Notes under the pieces: generated by a model | What the model was told of the DNA's origin: nothing | Databases searched by the model: none | What the model saw: only the letters and a program-made list of their open reading frames with translations | Assembly (NCBI RefSeq): GCF_900110765.1 | Contig: NZ_FOEO01000001.1 | Location: 372,001 to 436,000, forward strand | DNA from: Pseudomonas sp. NFACC02 | GTDB taxonomy: Bacteria; Pseudomonadota; Gammaproteobacteria; Pseudomonadales; Pseudomonadaceae | Direction: 5' to 3' | Length of the DNA stretch: 64,000 bases | Made by a program: the position numbers and the translations under genes | Shown: positions 34,649 to 44,738 of the stretch, piece after piece | How the letters are laid out: every line of letters starts with the position of its first letter | How positions within the stretch are numbered: the first letter of the stretch is position 1

Positions 34649-36541
34649 TCAGATCCGGAACGTCCCCACCAGATGCTGCAACCGTGCGGCCTGATGCTCA
34701 AGGTGGGCACAGGCGTCCAGCGTTGACTTCAGGTTGTCCACGCCTTCTTGGTTCAGGGTGTTGATCTCGGTGATGTCGACGTTGATCGACTCGACCACGG
34801 CGGTCTGTTCTTCGGTCGCGGTCGCCACCGACTGGTTCATGCCGTCGATTTCACCGATGCGCCGGGTGACGCTGTTCAGACGCTCTCCGGCCTGGTTGGC
34901 GATGGTCACGCTGCTTTCGCTCTGGCGCTGGCTTTCGGTCATATTCGCCACGGCATCGCGCGCCCCGACCTGCAGCTCTTCGATCATGCCCTGCACTTGC
35001 TGGGCGGAATCCTGCGTCCTGTGCGCCAGATTACGCACTTCGTCCGCCACCACCGCGAAACCACGACCCGCCTCGCCCGCCCGCGCCGCTTCGATGGCCG
35101 CGTTGAGCGCCAGCAGGTTGGTCTGTTGTGAGATGCCGGTGATCACTTCGAGAATCTGACCGATGTTGGCGGTCTTGTTATTCAGCGTTTCGATATTCGC
35201 GCACGACTCGCTGATCTTTTCCGACAACTGATCCATCGCCTGGATCGTCTGTGTCACGACACCCTGACCTTCGCTGGCCAGCTGTGTGGCTTCGCTGGAA
35301 TGCTGCGACGCCATCGCGGCGTTCTGAGCGATTTCCTGGGCGGCGGCACCGAGCTGATTGATCGCCGCGGCCACACTGCTGGTGCGGCTGGCTTGTTGGT
35401 CGGAGTTGCTCATCGATGAGTTGGAAGCGCCCACGACGCGGGCTGCCACTTCACCCAATTGCCCGGCGGTGGACGCCACCTCACGGATCGAACCATGAAT
35501 ACGCTCGACGAAGCGGTTGAACGACTGCGCCAGCGCACCGAATTCGTCCTGCGAGACGATCGACAGACGCTTGGTCAGATCGCCTTCGCCGTCTGCGATG
35601 TCCTGCATGGCGCGGCCCATCTGGTGCAGTGGCTGCATCAGCACGCGGATCAACAGGCCCAGCAGCAGAATGATGATTGCCACCGCGATGACCATCGCCG
35701 TGATCGCCGAAGAACGGAACTCACTGAGCATCGAGTATGCCGCGTCACGGTCCAGCACCAGCGCGACGTACCAGTTGGCCGAAGACAGGCCCTCAACCTT
35801 GGTGAACGAAATGAACTGCGCCTTGCCGCCGGATTCGATTTCAGCCACGCCTGGCGCGATCTTCGGCGCCCCGCTCGGGTAGGCCTCACTGACGTTCTTG
35901 AGGATCAACTTGCTGTCCGGGTGGATCAGGATCTTGCCATCGGCGCTGACGATATAGGCATAACCGTGGCCGCCGAAATTCAGCGAGTTAATGGTCTTGC
36001 TGATGACGTCCAGCGAGATGTCCGCGCCCGCGACGCCGATCATCTGCCCTTGCTGACGGACCGGCGTGGCCAGCGTCACCACCAGCTTGCCGGATGAGGC
36101 CGCAATGTAAGGCTCGGTGACAATGGTGCCCTGCGCGGCGTCGGCCGCCTTGTACCAGCCGCGAGCACGGGGGTCGTAGTCGGCCGCGCGGTTACCGGCC
36201 GGCACCGAGAACATCAGGCCATCTTTGCCGCCGAAGTAACTGAGCTGAAAATTGTCCGGGTACACCGGCAGGCCGACGATACGTTGCAAACTGCTGGGTG
36301 CCGGGCCGTCGGCGGCAATCTGCTGAGCCATGGAATACAAAAGCTGAGTGCGACTGTCCAGCCAGGTTTGAATGTTCTGCGTGGTCAGACTACCCAGTTG
36401 TTGCAACTCTGCGTCTACGTTGTTCTTTAACGTTTCCCGCTGACGAAAATCGTTCACCAGTATGAAGCACGAGAAAGCAACAACAACTATTAGTGCAGCG
36501 GCCAGCAGGATCTTTCTGCTGAAACCCAGACGATTGATCAT
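34649..36541 (-). CDS. Methyl-accepting chemotaxis protein with dCache sensor domain
   Basis: A 630-residue chemoreceptor. Transmembrane helix 1 is about residues 10-30; a periplasmic double-Cache region (~35-275) carries the amine/amino-acid-type motif [18 protein letters not shown] and [12 protein letters not shown]; transmembrane helix 2 is about 282-302 ([19 protein letters not shown]); then HAMP and a signalling domain with the hairpin tip [20 protein letters not shown] and [12 protein letters not shown]. Start ATG 36541 ([10 protein letters not shown]) places TM1 correctly; the frame is open to 36700 without support. Ligand probably an amino acid or amine. Monocistronic. Confidence 0.9.
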   Translation of the reverse strand: MINRLGFSRKILLAAALIVVVAFSCFILVNDFRQRETLKNNVDAELQQLGSLTTQNIQTWLDSRTQLLYSMAQQIAADGPAPSSLQRIVGLPVYPDNFQLSYFGGKDGLMFSVPAGNRAADYDPRARGWYKAADAAQGTIVTEPYIAASSGKLVVTLATPVRQQGQMIGVAGADISLDVISKTINSLNFGGHGYAYIVSADGKILIHPDSKLILKNVSEAYPSGAPKIAPGVAEIESGGKAQFISFTKVEGLSSANWYVALVLDRDAAYSMLSEFRSSAITAMVIAVAIIILLLGLLIRVLMQPLHQMGRAMQDIADGEGDLTKRLSIVSQDEFGALAQSFNRFVERIHGSIREVASTAGQLGEVAARVVGASNSSMSNSDQQASRTSSVAAAINQLGAAAQEIAQNAAMASQHSSEATQLASEGQGVVTQTIQAMDQLSEKISESCANIETLNNKTANIGQILEVITGISQQTNLLALNAAIEAARAGEAGRGFAVVADEVRNLAHRTQDSAQQVQGMIEELQVGARDAVANMTESQRQSESSVTIANQAGERLNSVTRRIGEIDGMNQSVATATEEQTAVVESINVDITEINTLNQEGVDNLKSTLDACAHLEHQAARLQHLVGTFRI

Positions 36542-36793
36542 ACGATTGTGTCCATAACCAAGAATGACAGCGACGTGAATGCGTAGCCGATCAGGCGCGC
36601 GCCGCGCTTTGTACGGGGTTATGCGAAGAAAGGGAAGACGCGGCCTGAAATATACTTCGGCCGCTGGAGGGCAGAGTTTAATGCCGGTCGTCGAGGGCAC
36701 TAATCACGCAGTACTTATAGGGATAATAGATGTTTAAACATCCGTCTAACGGTGTTTAAAGCGGGATCTGATGATTGCGTTACGCTGATAATC

Positions 36794-36880
36794 TGTAGGC
36801 GCGCACTTGCCCGCGATTGCGGTGTGTTTGAGACGAATTTAATCACCGACACTCTGCAATCACGGGCAAGTGCGCTACTG
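36794..36880. repeat. REPIN upstream of the chemoreceptor gene
   Basis: Arms TGTAGGCGCGCACTTGCCCG and CGGGCAAGTGCGCTACTGCA flank about 45 bases. It lies in the 36542-36920 gap, which otherwise shows only AT-rich promoter-like sequence (36700-36790) for the chemoreceptor. Confidence 0.72.
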
Positions 36881-36920
36881 CAATTAATGTGCGGCGTGTC
36901 GGGGGCCAACACGCACGCCG

Positions 36921-37361
36921 TTATTTCGCAAACAACTGCCCGATGTCCTTGAACGCTTTGAACTCCAGCGCGTTGCCGCAAGGGTCGAACAGGAACATCG
37001 TTGCCTGCTCCCCGACCTGCCCCTTGAAGCGCACGTAAGGCTCGATCACGAACTTCACGCCCTGACCCTGCAACCGGTCCGCCAGCGCTTCCCATTCTTC
37101 CCAGCCCAACACCACGCCGAAATGCGGCACCGGCACATCATGGCCATCCACCGCGTTGGTGCCCGCATGGGCTTGAGAATCCGTTTTCGGATGTTCGTGG
37201 ATCACCAGTTGATGGCCGAAGAAATCGAAATCCACCCAGTGATCGCTGGAGCGACCCTCCGGCAGATTGAACACGTTGGCGTAGAAATGCCGGGCGGCGG
37301 CGAGGTCATAAACCGGAATGGCGAGGTGGAATGGCGAGAGTTTCTGAGGGGTAGCGGTCAC
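36921..37361 (-). CDS. VOC (glyoxalase/dioxygenase) family protein
   Basis: A ~146-residue vicinal-oxygen-chelate protein with two beta-alpha-beta-beta-beta modules: [17 protein letters not shown] at the start and FHL/H-E-type metal residues (His near the N-terminus, HPKTDSQ region, E in NALEFK). Start: GTG at 37361 is placed 7 bases after an AGAGGAAG ribosome site; the in-frame TTG at 37367 abuts it too closely. It is divergent from the LysR gene, which may control it. Enzyme activity unknown. Confidence 0.8.
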   Translation of the reverse strand: MTATPQKLSPFHLAIPVYDLAAARHFYANVFNLPEGRSSDHWVDFDFFGHQLVIHEHPKTDSQAHAGTNAVDGHDVPVPHFGVVLGWEEWEALADRLQGQGVKFVIEPYVRFKGQVGEQATMFLFDPCGNALEFKAFKDIGQLFAK

Positions 37362-37423
37362 GGTCAACTTCCTCTTTTTGGGATGCGGTCATCTTTACCC
37401 ATTGAATCGTTGATTGAAAGATC

Positions 37424-37450
37424 ATAATTTTCGCACCGAGCCACAATTAT
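37424..37450. promoter_or_regulatory. Inverted repeat in the VOC/LysR divergent region
   Basis: ATAATT (37424-37429) and AATTAT (37445-37450) are separated by 15 bases and flanked by GATC-like outer bases on both sides. A T-N11-A-like dyad about 20 bases before a LysR gene is the usual place for its binding site. Inferred. Confidence 0.4.
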
Positions 37451-37468
37451 TTTGATCAGTGGGCAACC

Positions 37469-38338
37469 ATGATTCGCGAGTTGAAGACCTTCCTCACCGT
37501 CGAGCGCCTGGGCACTTTTGTGGCGGCGGGCAACCAGATAGGCCTGACCCAATCGGCCGTCAGCGCGCAGATCCGCACGCTGGAAAAATCGCTCGGTACC
37601 CCGCTGTTCGATCGCAGCGGCCGTAGTGCCACCCTTAACGCGGCCGGTCAACGCGCATTGCCGATGGCGCGGGAAATCGTCGAGCTGTATGAACGCATGG
37701 CCACGCCGACAGCCGACAGCGGCTATTTTGGCGAGTTGGTGATCGGGGCCATCGCCACGGTGCAAACCGGCTTGTTGCCCGCCGCATTGGTGCAACTCAA
37801 TACCCAGGCGCCCACGGTCGAGGCCAAAGTGGTGCCGGGCGTTTCGCAGACCTTGCTAAACAGCGTGGATGCCGGGGAGATCGACTTGGCGATCCTGATC
37901 CGGCCGCCCTTCTCACTGCCCAAGGAGCTGTCACTGGAAGTCATCGAACGTGAGCCGTTCGTGCTGATCGCACCTGTGCATATAAAAGGTGACGATCCGC
38001 TTCAACTGCTTCGCGAGAACCGCTTCGTGCGGTACGACCGCCACTCGTTCGGCGGCCGTCAGGTGACGCGCTTCCTGCGCGAGCAGAAGATAGAAACACG
38101 GCCGGGCCTTGAGCTGGACGAAGTCGACGCCATTGTGCGCATGGTCGAGGCCGGACTCGGCGTGTCGCTCGTGCCCCGAGCAGGTTTGTGGCTGGAACGC
38201 GCGCCCCACATCCGGATCATCGAACTGGGCGCGCTGACGTTCTACCGCGAGCTGGCGTTAGTGATGCGCCATGCGAATCGGCAACTGCCGCTGCAGCGAT
38301 TGTTTCGTGGGTGCCTGGCTCAAACCGACTGCAAATGA
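37469..38338 (+). CDS. LysR-family transcriptional regulator
   Basis: A 289-residue regulator: N-terminal winged helix (residues 1-60, TFLTVERLGTFVAAGNQIGLTQSAVSAQIRTLE) and a periplasmic-binding-like effector domain (~85-289). Divergent from the VOC gene with 107 bases between starts. Its 3' end overlaps the convergent ddpF 3' end by 19 bases (38320-38338). Effector unknown. Confidence 0.9.
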   Translation: MIRELKTFLTVERLGTFVAAGNQIGLTQSAVSAQIRTLEKSLGTPLFDRSGRSATLNAAGQRALPMAREIVELYERMATPTADSGYFGELVIGAIATVQTGLLPAALVQLNTQAPTVEAKVVPGVSQTLLNSVDAGEIDLAILIRPPFSLPKELSLEVIEREPFVLIAPVHIKGDDPLQLLRENRFVRYDRHSFGGRQVTRFLREQKIETRPGLELDEVDAIVRMVEAGLGVSLVPRAGLWLERAPHIRIIELGALTFYRELALVMRHANRQLPLQRLFRGCLAQTDCK

Positions 38339-39306
38339 CACCTCACCCACTCCCCGCCCGCCGCCGCTTTGGCAGGCAGCAACTGTTGTGGGGTGTCGCA
38401 TCCTGCCGTCGCTTTAGGGCAGCGGTCGCGAAAGAAACACCCGGTCGGCAGGTTGCGGTTGCCCGGCAATTCGGTGGGTGCGGAAACTTGCGCGTCGTCC
38501 ACCGGCACACCCAGTCGCGGCACGGCGTCCAGCAGCAGCTGGGTGTAGGGATGACGCGGGCGTTCCAGCACCTCGGCGGCGCTGCCCAGTTCGACGATCT
38601 GCCCCAGGTACATCACCGCGACCCGGTCGGCCATATGCCGCACCACCGAGACGTTGTGAGAGATCAGGATGTAGGTCAGGTCACGACTGCGTTGCAGCTC
38701 GGCGAGCAGATTGAGGATCTGCGCCTGCACCGAGATATCCAGCGCCGAGGTCGGCTCGTCGAGGACGATGATGTCCGGGTTCGACGACAGCGCCCTGGCG
38801 ATCGCGATGCGCTGCCGTTGACCACCGGAAAACTGATGGGGAAAACGGTCCATGTACTCCGTACGGATCCCGACCTGAGAAGCCACATTGGCAGCGATGT
38901 CGCGCATGTCCCGACGCGGTGCCGAACGCTGGACGAACAACGGCTCGGTGATCACCTTCCACACCGGCAGGCGCGGATCGAGGGACGATTGCGGGTCCTG
39001 AAACACGATCTGCACGTTGCTGCTGCGTTCCTTGGCGTTGTTGTAAATCCACTCAAGCTTGCCCGACGTCGGCTTGATCAGGCCCATCAGCAACTGCGCC
39101 AATGTGCTCTTGCCACACCCCGACTCTCCCACCACGCCCAGGGTTTCTCCGGCCCGCACCTGCAGGTCGATGCCATTCAAGGCGTGGGCCAGGGCTTTGG
39201 GGCGGCCAAGCCAATCCTTGCCCATGGGGTAATGCACGCGCACGTCTTCAAGCCCCAGAATGATCGGGTGTTCGTCAGGCAGTGATTTGAGCGCTGCACG
39301 GATCAT
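38320..39306 (-). CDS. ddpF: D-Ala-D-Ala/dipeptide ABC transporter ATP-binding protein DdpF
   Basis: A 328-residue ATPase of the Opp/Dpp F class: Walker A GESGCGKST, signature FSGGQRQRIAIARAL, Walker B IIVLDEPTSALD, and a C-terminal cysteine set (CFFRDRCPKATAGC) that binds an iron-sulfur cluster in related OppD/F proteins. Start at 39306 overlaps the ddpD stop by ATGA. Last gene of the ddp operon. Confidence 0.88.
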   Translation of the reverse strand: MIRAALKSLPDEHPIILGLEDVRVHYPMGKDWLGRPKALAHALNGIDLQVRAGETLGVVGESGCGKSTLAQLLMGLIKPTSGKLEWIYNNAKERSSNVQIVFQDPQSSLDPRLPVWKVITEPLFVQRSAPRRDMRDIAANVASQVGIRTEYMDRFPHQFSGGQRQRIAIARALSSNPDIIVLDEPTSALDISVQAQILNLLAELQRSRDLTYILISHNVSVVRHMADRVAVMYLGQIVELGSAAEVLERPRHPYTQLLLDAVPRLGVPVDDAQVSAPTELPGNRNLPTGCFFRDRCPKATAGCDTPQQLLPAKAAAGGEWVRCHLQSV

Positions 39307-40343
39307 GATGGCATCTCCTGCGCTGATGAATGGGACGGCTCGGTCAACCAGCAAGCGCTCTTGCGATCAGCAACGGCATCGATGACCTGCATGGGCGGAC
39401 GTTGCAGGCACTTTGGCATGGCATAGGCGCAGCGGTCTCGGAAGGTACAGCCCTCAGGCAAGGCCGACAGATTCGGCACCTGACCGGGAATGGTCGTCAG
39501 GTCCTGACCCGGTTCGACCTGTTCCGGCAACCCGCTAAGCAGCCCTTGAGTGTAGGGATGACGAGGGTCGGCCATGACCTGTGAGGTCACGCCCTGCTCC
39601 ACCACCGCACCGGTGTACATCACGTACACCCGGTCGCAGAACTGCGACACCAGTGCCATATCGTGGGTGATCAGCATAATCGCCGTGCCCCGTTCGCGCG
39701 CCTTCTCGCGCAGCAACAGCAACACCTGCCGCTGCACGGTCACGTCCAGCGCCGTGGTCGGTTCATCGGCAATCAACAACTGTGGATCGCAGGAGAACGC
39801 CAAGGCGATCATCACCCGCTGACGCATGCCGCCGGATAGCTCGAACGGGTAGCTGTTCATCACCTGCTCGGGATCGGCGATGTGCATGTCGCGTAGCAAC
39901 GCAATGGCTTTCGCGCGGGCGTCGGTCTTGCTCAGTTGCTGGTGATGAATGATCACATCCAGCATCTGCCGGCCGATACGCCGCGTTGGATTGAGCGCGG
40001 TCATCGGTTCCTGAAAGATCATCGCGGCGTCGCGGCCACGGACCTTCAGCAGGTCTTTTTCCCTGGCGGTGAGCATGTCGCGGCCGAGGATGCTCAGGCT
40101 GCCGCTCTTCACTTGATAAGCGCGTTCAGGCAACAGCCGCAGGCTAAGCATTGCGGTGACTGACTTACCGGAACCGGACTCACCGATCACCCCGACAATC
40201 TCACCGGGATTGACGTGCAATGACACGCCATTGAGCGCCTTGACCGTGCTCTTGTACGCCGGGAACTCGATGCTCAGGTTGTCGATAGTCAATACCGGCG
40301 CGGTGTCGACAACGGGATTAGAGGCTTGTGCGTGCATGGTCAT
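39303..40343 (-). CDS. ddpD: D-Ala-D-Ala/dipeptide ABC transporter ATP-binding protein DdpD
   Basis: A 346-residue ATPase of the OppD class: Walker A GESGSGKSV, signature LSGGMRQRVMIALAF, Walker B LLIADEPTTALD, C-terminal CTFRDRCAYAMPKC. ATG at 40343 overlaps the ddpC stop; a second ATG at 40337 is possible. The open frame back to 40496 is inside ddpC and not used. Confidence 0.88.
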   Translation of the reverse strand: MTMHAQASNPVVDTAPVLTIDNLSIEFPAYKSTVKALNGVSLHVNPGEIVGVIGESGSGKSVTAMLSLRLLPERAYQVKSGSLSILGRDMLTAREKDLLKVRGRDAAMIFQEPMTALNPTRRIGRQMLDVIIHHQQLSKTDARAKAIALLRDMHIADPEQVMNSYPFELSGGMRQRVMIALAFSCDPQLLIADEPTTALDVTVQRQVLLLLREKARERGTAIMLITHDMALVSQFCDRVYVMYTGAVVEQGVTSQVMADPRHPYTQGLLSGLPEQVEPGQDLTTIPGQVPNLSALPEGCTFRDRCAYAMPKCLQRPPMQVIDAVADRKSACWLTEPSHSSAQEMPS

Positions 40344-41239
40344 TTCCCCTGCTGGCGTGGGTCGAGCAGGTCGCGTACGCCGTCGCCCAGAAGGTTGAAG
40401 CCGGTGGCGGTAATCAGAATCGCCACACCGGGAAAGGTCGAATACCACCACTGATCCAGGATGTAATTGCGACCAGTGGCGACCATCGCCCCCCACTCGG
40501 CAGTGGGCTGTTGCGCACCCAGACCAATGAACCCCAAGGCCGAGGCCATGAGAATGGCGCTGCCGATGTCCAGACTGAGCTGCACCAATAACGGCGGCAT
40601 GGCGTTGCGCGCCACATGCCAGAGCACCATGTGCCAGCGCCCCGCGCCAAAGGTTTCGGCGGCTTTGACGTAGCCCATCTGACGGATGCTCAGGGCCTGA
40701 CCCCGCGCCAGTCGCACGTAAAATGGAATTCTCACCAAGGTAATTGCCAGCATCGCGTTGAACAGGCTCGGGCCCAGCGCCGCCGCCAGCGCCATGATCA
40801 GCACCAGCGACGGCACCGACAGCATGATGTCCATCAGGCGCATGATCAGGCTGTCGAAGCGCCCGCCGATGATCCCGGACATGCAGCCCAGCAAACCGCC
40901 CGCGAAACAGGAAGCGAACGCCACGAACAGTCCGACCCCCACGGATTGACGGCTGCCGTACAAGACCCGGCTGAACAAGTCGCGACCCACTTCGTCAGTG
41001 CCGAACCAGTGCGCGGCAGAAGGCGCCGCCAGACGCTGGGTCAGGTTGAGCGCGTTGGGATCATGGGACGCCAGCCAGGGCGCGAAGACCATGCACAGCA
41101 GCACCATCAGGGTGATCAACAACCCGGCCATGGTCAGCGGGCTGCGCCGCACCTGATGGGCCAGATACGCGAATTTGTCCTGCCAGCGCGAAGCCTTGGG
41201 CAGCGGCGCCACGACCGGCGCAGTGAGTGGAGTGGACAT
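40340..41239 (-). CDS. ddpC: Dipeptide ABC transporter permease DdpC
   Basis: A 299-residue permease of the OppC/DppC type, with an N-terminal soluble segment, hydrophobic helices and the EAA loop (VKAAETFGAGRWHMVLWHVARN). One base separates it from ddpB. Together with DdpB it forms the membrane channel. Confidence 0.88.
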   Translation of the reverse strand: MSTPLTAPVVAPLPKASRWQDKFAYLAHQVRRSPLTMAGLLITLMVLLCMVFAPWLASHDPNALNLTQRLAAPSAAHWFGTDEVGRDLFSRVLYGSRQSVGVGLFVAFASCFAGGLLGCMSGIIGGRFDSLIMRLMDIMLSVPSLVLIMALAAALGPSLFNAMLAITLVRIPFYVRLARGQALSIRQMGYVKAAETFGAGRWHMVLWHVARNAMPPLLVQLSLDIGSAILMASALGFIGLGAQQPTAEWGAMVATGRNYILDQWWYSTFPGVAILITATGFNLLGDGVRDLLDPRQQGK

Positions 41240-41240
41240 G

Positions 41241-42257
41241 TCAATTGACCTCGCCGATGCGTGGGTCGATCAGCCGGTACACCAGATCGATCGCCATGTT
41301 CAGCAGTACATAAATGAAAGACACCAGAATCGCGAAGCCCATGACCGCCGGGAAATCCAGCGACTGGATCGACTTGACCACGTACGCGCCCATGCCGGGC
41401 CACGCGAACACGGTTTCGGTAAGGACCGCGCCGTACAGCAGATCACCCAGGGTCAGGCCCAGTACGGTCACCGAAGGAATCAAGGCATTGGGCAGCGCAT
41501 GGCGCAGGATCACCGCCCACTTCGACAACCCATAGGCCCGCGCCGTCCGGATGTAGTCCTCTCCCAGTTGATCGAGCATCGCCGAGCGAATCTGCCGGGC
41601 CACTACGCCAAGGTTGACGAAGCCCAATGTGATCGCAGGCAGGATCAAGTGCTGGACGGCGTTGAAGAACAGACCGGTATTCCCCGCCAGCAAGGTGTCG
41701 ATCAGGTAAAAACCGGTCACCGTCGGCGGCGGATCGAGACCTTCGTCAATCCGTCCACTGCCGGGTAGCCAGTTTAAATGTCCGTAGAACAGCACGATCA
41801 GTCCCAGCCCGAGCCAGAACGCCGGGGTAGAAATCCCGGTGACCGCCAGGGTTCGCGCCACCTGATCGATGAAGCGGTTGTGGTAAACCGCCGACAACAC
41901 GCCCAGCGGCACCCCGACCAGAATCGACAGGGTCAACGCCGCCAGCGCCAGCTCGAGCGTCGCCGGGAAGAACGCTTGCAGGTCTTCCAGCACCGGACGA
42001 TGGGTGCGGATGGACGTGCCCAGGTCGCCATGCAACAGGTCGAGCATGTAGCGGCCGTATTGGTGGTACAGCGGCAAGTCCAATCCCAGCTGATGGCGAA
42101 TGTTCTCGACAATCGCATCGGTGGCACGGTCGCCGGCGATGAGACGCGCCGGGTCGCCCGGAATCAAGTGGGAGATGGAAAAGGTAATCAGGGAAACGCC
42201 GAACACCACCAGCAGCAGGCCGCCCAGGCGTTTTCGCAAAATATTCAGGAAGGCCAT
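41241..42257 (-). CDS. ddpB: Dipeptide ABC transporter permease DdpB
   Basis: A 338-residue OppB/DppB-type permease (MAFLNILRKRLGGLLLVVFGVSLITF start; EAA loop YIRTARAYGLSKWAVILRHALPN). A 104-base gap upstream separates it from ddpA, the usual drop between binding protein and permease messages. Confidence 0.88.
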   Translation of the reverse strand: MAFLNILRKRLGGLLLVVFGVSLITFSISHLIPGDPARLIAGDRATDAIVENIRHQLGLDLPLYHQYGRYMLDLLHGDLGTSIRTHRPVLEDLQAFFPATLELALAALTLSILVGVPLGVLSAVYHNRFIDQVARTLAVTGISTPAFWLGLGLIVLFYGHLNWLPGSGRIDEGLDPPPTVTGFYLIDTLLAGNTGLFFNAVQHLILPAITLGFVNLGVVARQIRSAMLDQLGEDYIRTARAYGLSKWAVILRHALPNALIPSVTVLGLTLGDLLYGAVLTETVFAWPGMGAYVVKSIQSLDFPAVMGFAILVSFIYVLLNMAIDLVYRLIDPRIGEVN

Positions 42258-42361
42258 CAGGCACCTCGGTCACGCATTCAATCGACAACGCGAATTAGCT
42301 CGCGGACACAGCCTTGACACGGCTCCGCACTGCCTGCGGGGCCGTGTAAAACAACGACGGC

Positions 42362-43930
42362 TTACTTGGTGATCGTGCCGATGTTGAACACTTGTTCCAG
42401 CATCGGGTTGAACACGTAGCCCTTGACCTTCTCGCTCATCGGCAAGGTGTAGGCCTTCTGGTAGAGATAGGCGTACACGTTGTCGTTGAGCACGATCTTT
42501 TGTGCCTGTTGGTACAGCTCGGTGCGTTTGGCCATGTCGTTGGTGGTCGCCGACTCGCGGATCAGCTTGTCCACCGCCGGGTTGTCGTAGAACGAACGGT
42601 TGCCCGCCAGCCCTTTCAGCTTCGAATCGAAGAAGAAGTTCATAAACATGTAGGGATCGGCGAAATCCGGGCTCCAGGATCCGATGGCAATGTCGAAGTC
42701 GCCGGTGCCCAGACGTTCACGCATGCTTGCGTTGGCCAGCTTCTCCATTTTCAGATTCACGCCCAGAGACTGCAGACCGGCTTGCAGCGTCAGACCGATC
42801 GGCTCCCAGTTCGGGTCCTTGTCGGAGTACATGAAGGTCAGGTTGCTGATCTTCGGCGAGACTTTGGCCAGGTCTTCCTTCGCCTTGGTCATGTCCTGTT
42901 TGAACGCAGGCTGCTTCTCGTCGTACGCCCACATACCCTGAGGGATCGGTCCGTTCAGTGGCTTGGCCTTGCCTTTGAGAATGCCGTTGATGATGCCGTC
43001 ATAATCGAGCGACTCGACGATGGCGCGACGTGCATCAGGGTTGTTCATCGGCGCTTTCTGGGTGTTCAAGTAGAGCAACGTGACACGCAGTGAGGGATAG
43101 TCGCCCACCACGATGCCGGATTTCTTCGCCAGTGCTTCGAGCTGGTCTTCGGGCATGTCCTCGATGATGTCCAGATCGCCGTGTTCCAGTTGCAGTCGAC
43201 GCACGGAGGCCTCACCGATGATCTTCACCACGACCTTTTTCAGGGTCGGCTTGGGACCGGCGTAGTAGCTGTTCTGCTCCATGGTCAGGGTCTGGCCCTT
43301 CTGCCAGTTGACCAGCTTGAACGCACCCGAACCGGCGGTGTGGTTAGACAGATAGGCTTCGGCACCTTCGCTTTTCCTGGCAACATCCGGGTTGATGATC
43401 GCCGCGCCGTTGTGTGCCAAGGTCGAGAGGAACGGTGCATACGGCGCTTTGAGCGTGAATTTCACCGTGAGCGGATCGACCACCGACACCGTCATGTCAT
43501 CTGGAAATGCACCGGACGGCCCTTGCTTGAGCTTCATCACCCGATCAAACGAGAACTTCACCGCCTCGGCGTTCACGTCGGCGCCGTCATCGAACTTGTT
43601 GCCGGGCTTGAGCTTGAATTCCCACGTCAGGTTGTCCGCCGAGGTCGACCAGCTGCTGGCCAATTCGCCCATGACTTCCGTGCTGCCTTTACCGTTCTCG
43701 ACTTTGTAGGTCACTAGCCGCTGGTAGGCGGGATAAGTCACGGTCCAGTCGTTGTTGTCGATGGTCACGGCCGGGTCGAGGGTCTGCGGATCGGACGGTT
43801 TGCCGATCATCAGGGTGTCCTGAGGCACGGCTGCGCTTGCCGACTGCCAGGCACCCAGGCCCATGGCGGTGCAGAGGACGGCCATCGCCAGCGTGCGTGG
43901 GATGGCCAGTGAGGTAACGATTGATTTCAT
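42362..43930 (-). CDS. ddpA: Periplasmic dipeptide-binding protein DdpA
   Basis: A 522-residue family-5 solute-binding protein with signal peptide (residues 1-33, ends SASAAV), mature part starting PQDTLMIGKPSDPQTLDPAV. Located directly after a D-Ala-D-Ala dipeptidase gene, which points to D,D-dipeptides from cell-wall turnover as ligand, as with E. coli ddpXABCDF; a broader dipeptide range is equally possible. Confidence 0.87.
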   Translation of the reverse strand: MKSIVTSLAIPRTLAMAVLCTAMGLGAWQSASAAVPQDTLMIGKPSDPQTLDPAVTIDNNDWTVTYPAYQRLVTYKVENGKGSTEVMGELASSWSTSADNLTWEFKLKPGNKFDDGADVNAEAVKFSFDRVMKLKQGPSGAFPDDMTVSVVDPLTVKFTLKAPYAPFLSTLAHNGAAIINPDVARKSEGAEAYLSNHTAGSGAFKLVNWQKGQTLTMEQNSYYAGPKPTLKKVVVKIIGEASVRRLQLEHGDLDIIEDMPEDQLEALAKKSGIVVGDYPSLRVTLLYLNTQKAPMNNPDARRAIVESLDYDGIINGILKGKAKPLNGPIPQGMWAYDEKQPAFKQDMTKAKEDLAKVSPKISNLTFMYSDKDPNWEPIGLTLQAGLQSLGVNLKMEKLANASMRERLGTGDFDIAIGSWSPDFADPYMFMNFFFDSKLKGLAGNRSFYDNPAVDKLIRESATTNDMAKRTELYQQAQKIVLNDNVYAYLYQKAYTLPMSEKVKGYVFNPMLEQVFNIGTITK

Positions 43931-44112
43931 GCCGGTTCCTTGATCATTCGATGTGTGGAAGTTCGTCAGGTTTGTTGTGGGTGCTATACCGGGCAGTTAA
44001 AGCTCGAAGCTTGCGGGCTTCGACAGGGGGCGCCCTGCTCTTGCGAGCCAGGTCGTCACCAGATTCAGCCGGGATTCATGCGCGTCCCGGTCAGGTGTCA
44101 GCATTGTCTCGG

Positions 44113-44667
44113 TCAGTGAGCCGGGCGAATCGATCCGTCGTCGATCAGCGGATAACCGTCGGCGCCCGGCAGCTCGTAGTGCCACCACTCGCTGTCGATG
44201 TAGGTGAACCCGGCGGCCAGCATGATCCCCACCAGCAACAGGCGATTACGCTGCACGTCGGCGGGCAGGTCGGCAAAGAACTGGTGAGAATGGTCGCGCA
44301 TGTCATCGAAGCCTGTGCCCATGTCCAGCGCCTGACCCGAGACATCGATCAGCGTCAGATCGACCGCCACACCCCGGGAGTGATGAGAACCGAGGCTCGG
44401 ATCACGCACGTATTCAGGGTTGGGCAGCGCTTCCCAGAGCAGGTATTGCGCGTACGGCGGACGGTAGGCATCGAAAATGCGCAGGGTCAGCCCGGCCTGA
44501 CGCGCCAGTCGGCTGGCCTTGCGCAGGCAGGCTTCGGCGTCGCGGTGCAACAGGCAGCGCGGATCCTGATAAATCTGCTTGCCGGCCAGGTTGTCGACGC
44601 CAGCGTAGATCAGGTCGACTTCGACCTGCAGCGCCTGGGCATCGACTTCGACGAGGGGGCTATTCAC
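44113..44667 (-). CDS. ddpX: D-alanyl-D-alanine dipeptidase DdpX (VanX family)
   Basis: A 184-residue zinc dipeptidase. Zinc motif S94-x-H96-x2-G99-x-A101-x-D103 (SHHSRGVAVD), then E160-x2-H163 (SEWWHYE) giving catalytic glutamate and third ligand; R69 in DAYRP matches the transition-state arginine. No signal peptide, so it acts in the cytoplasm on imported D-Ala-D-Ala, releasing D-alanine. It lies between the RpiR-type regulator and ddpA, 182 bases before the latter. Confidence 0.93.
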   Translation of the reverse strand: MNSPLVEVDAQALQVEVDLIYAGVDNLAGKQIYQDPRCLLHRDAEACLRKASRLARQAGLTLRIFDAYRPPYAQYLLWEALPNPEYVRDPSLGSHHSRGVAVDLTLIDVSGQALDMGTGFDDMRDHSHQFFADLPADVQRNRLLLVGIMLAAGFTYIDSEWWHYELPGADGYPLIDDGSIRPAH

Positions 44668-44738
44668 GTGAACACTTCTCCAGATCAGTTCATACGGTTC
44701 ATCACGCCTACGGCGCTTTTTTCAATCAAGCCATCGGG

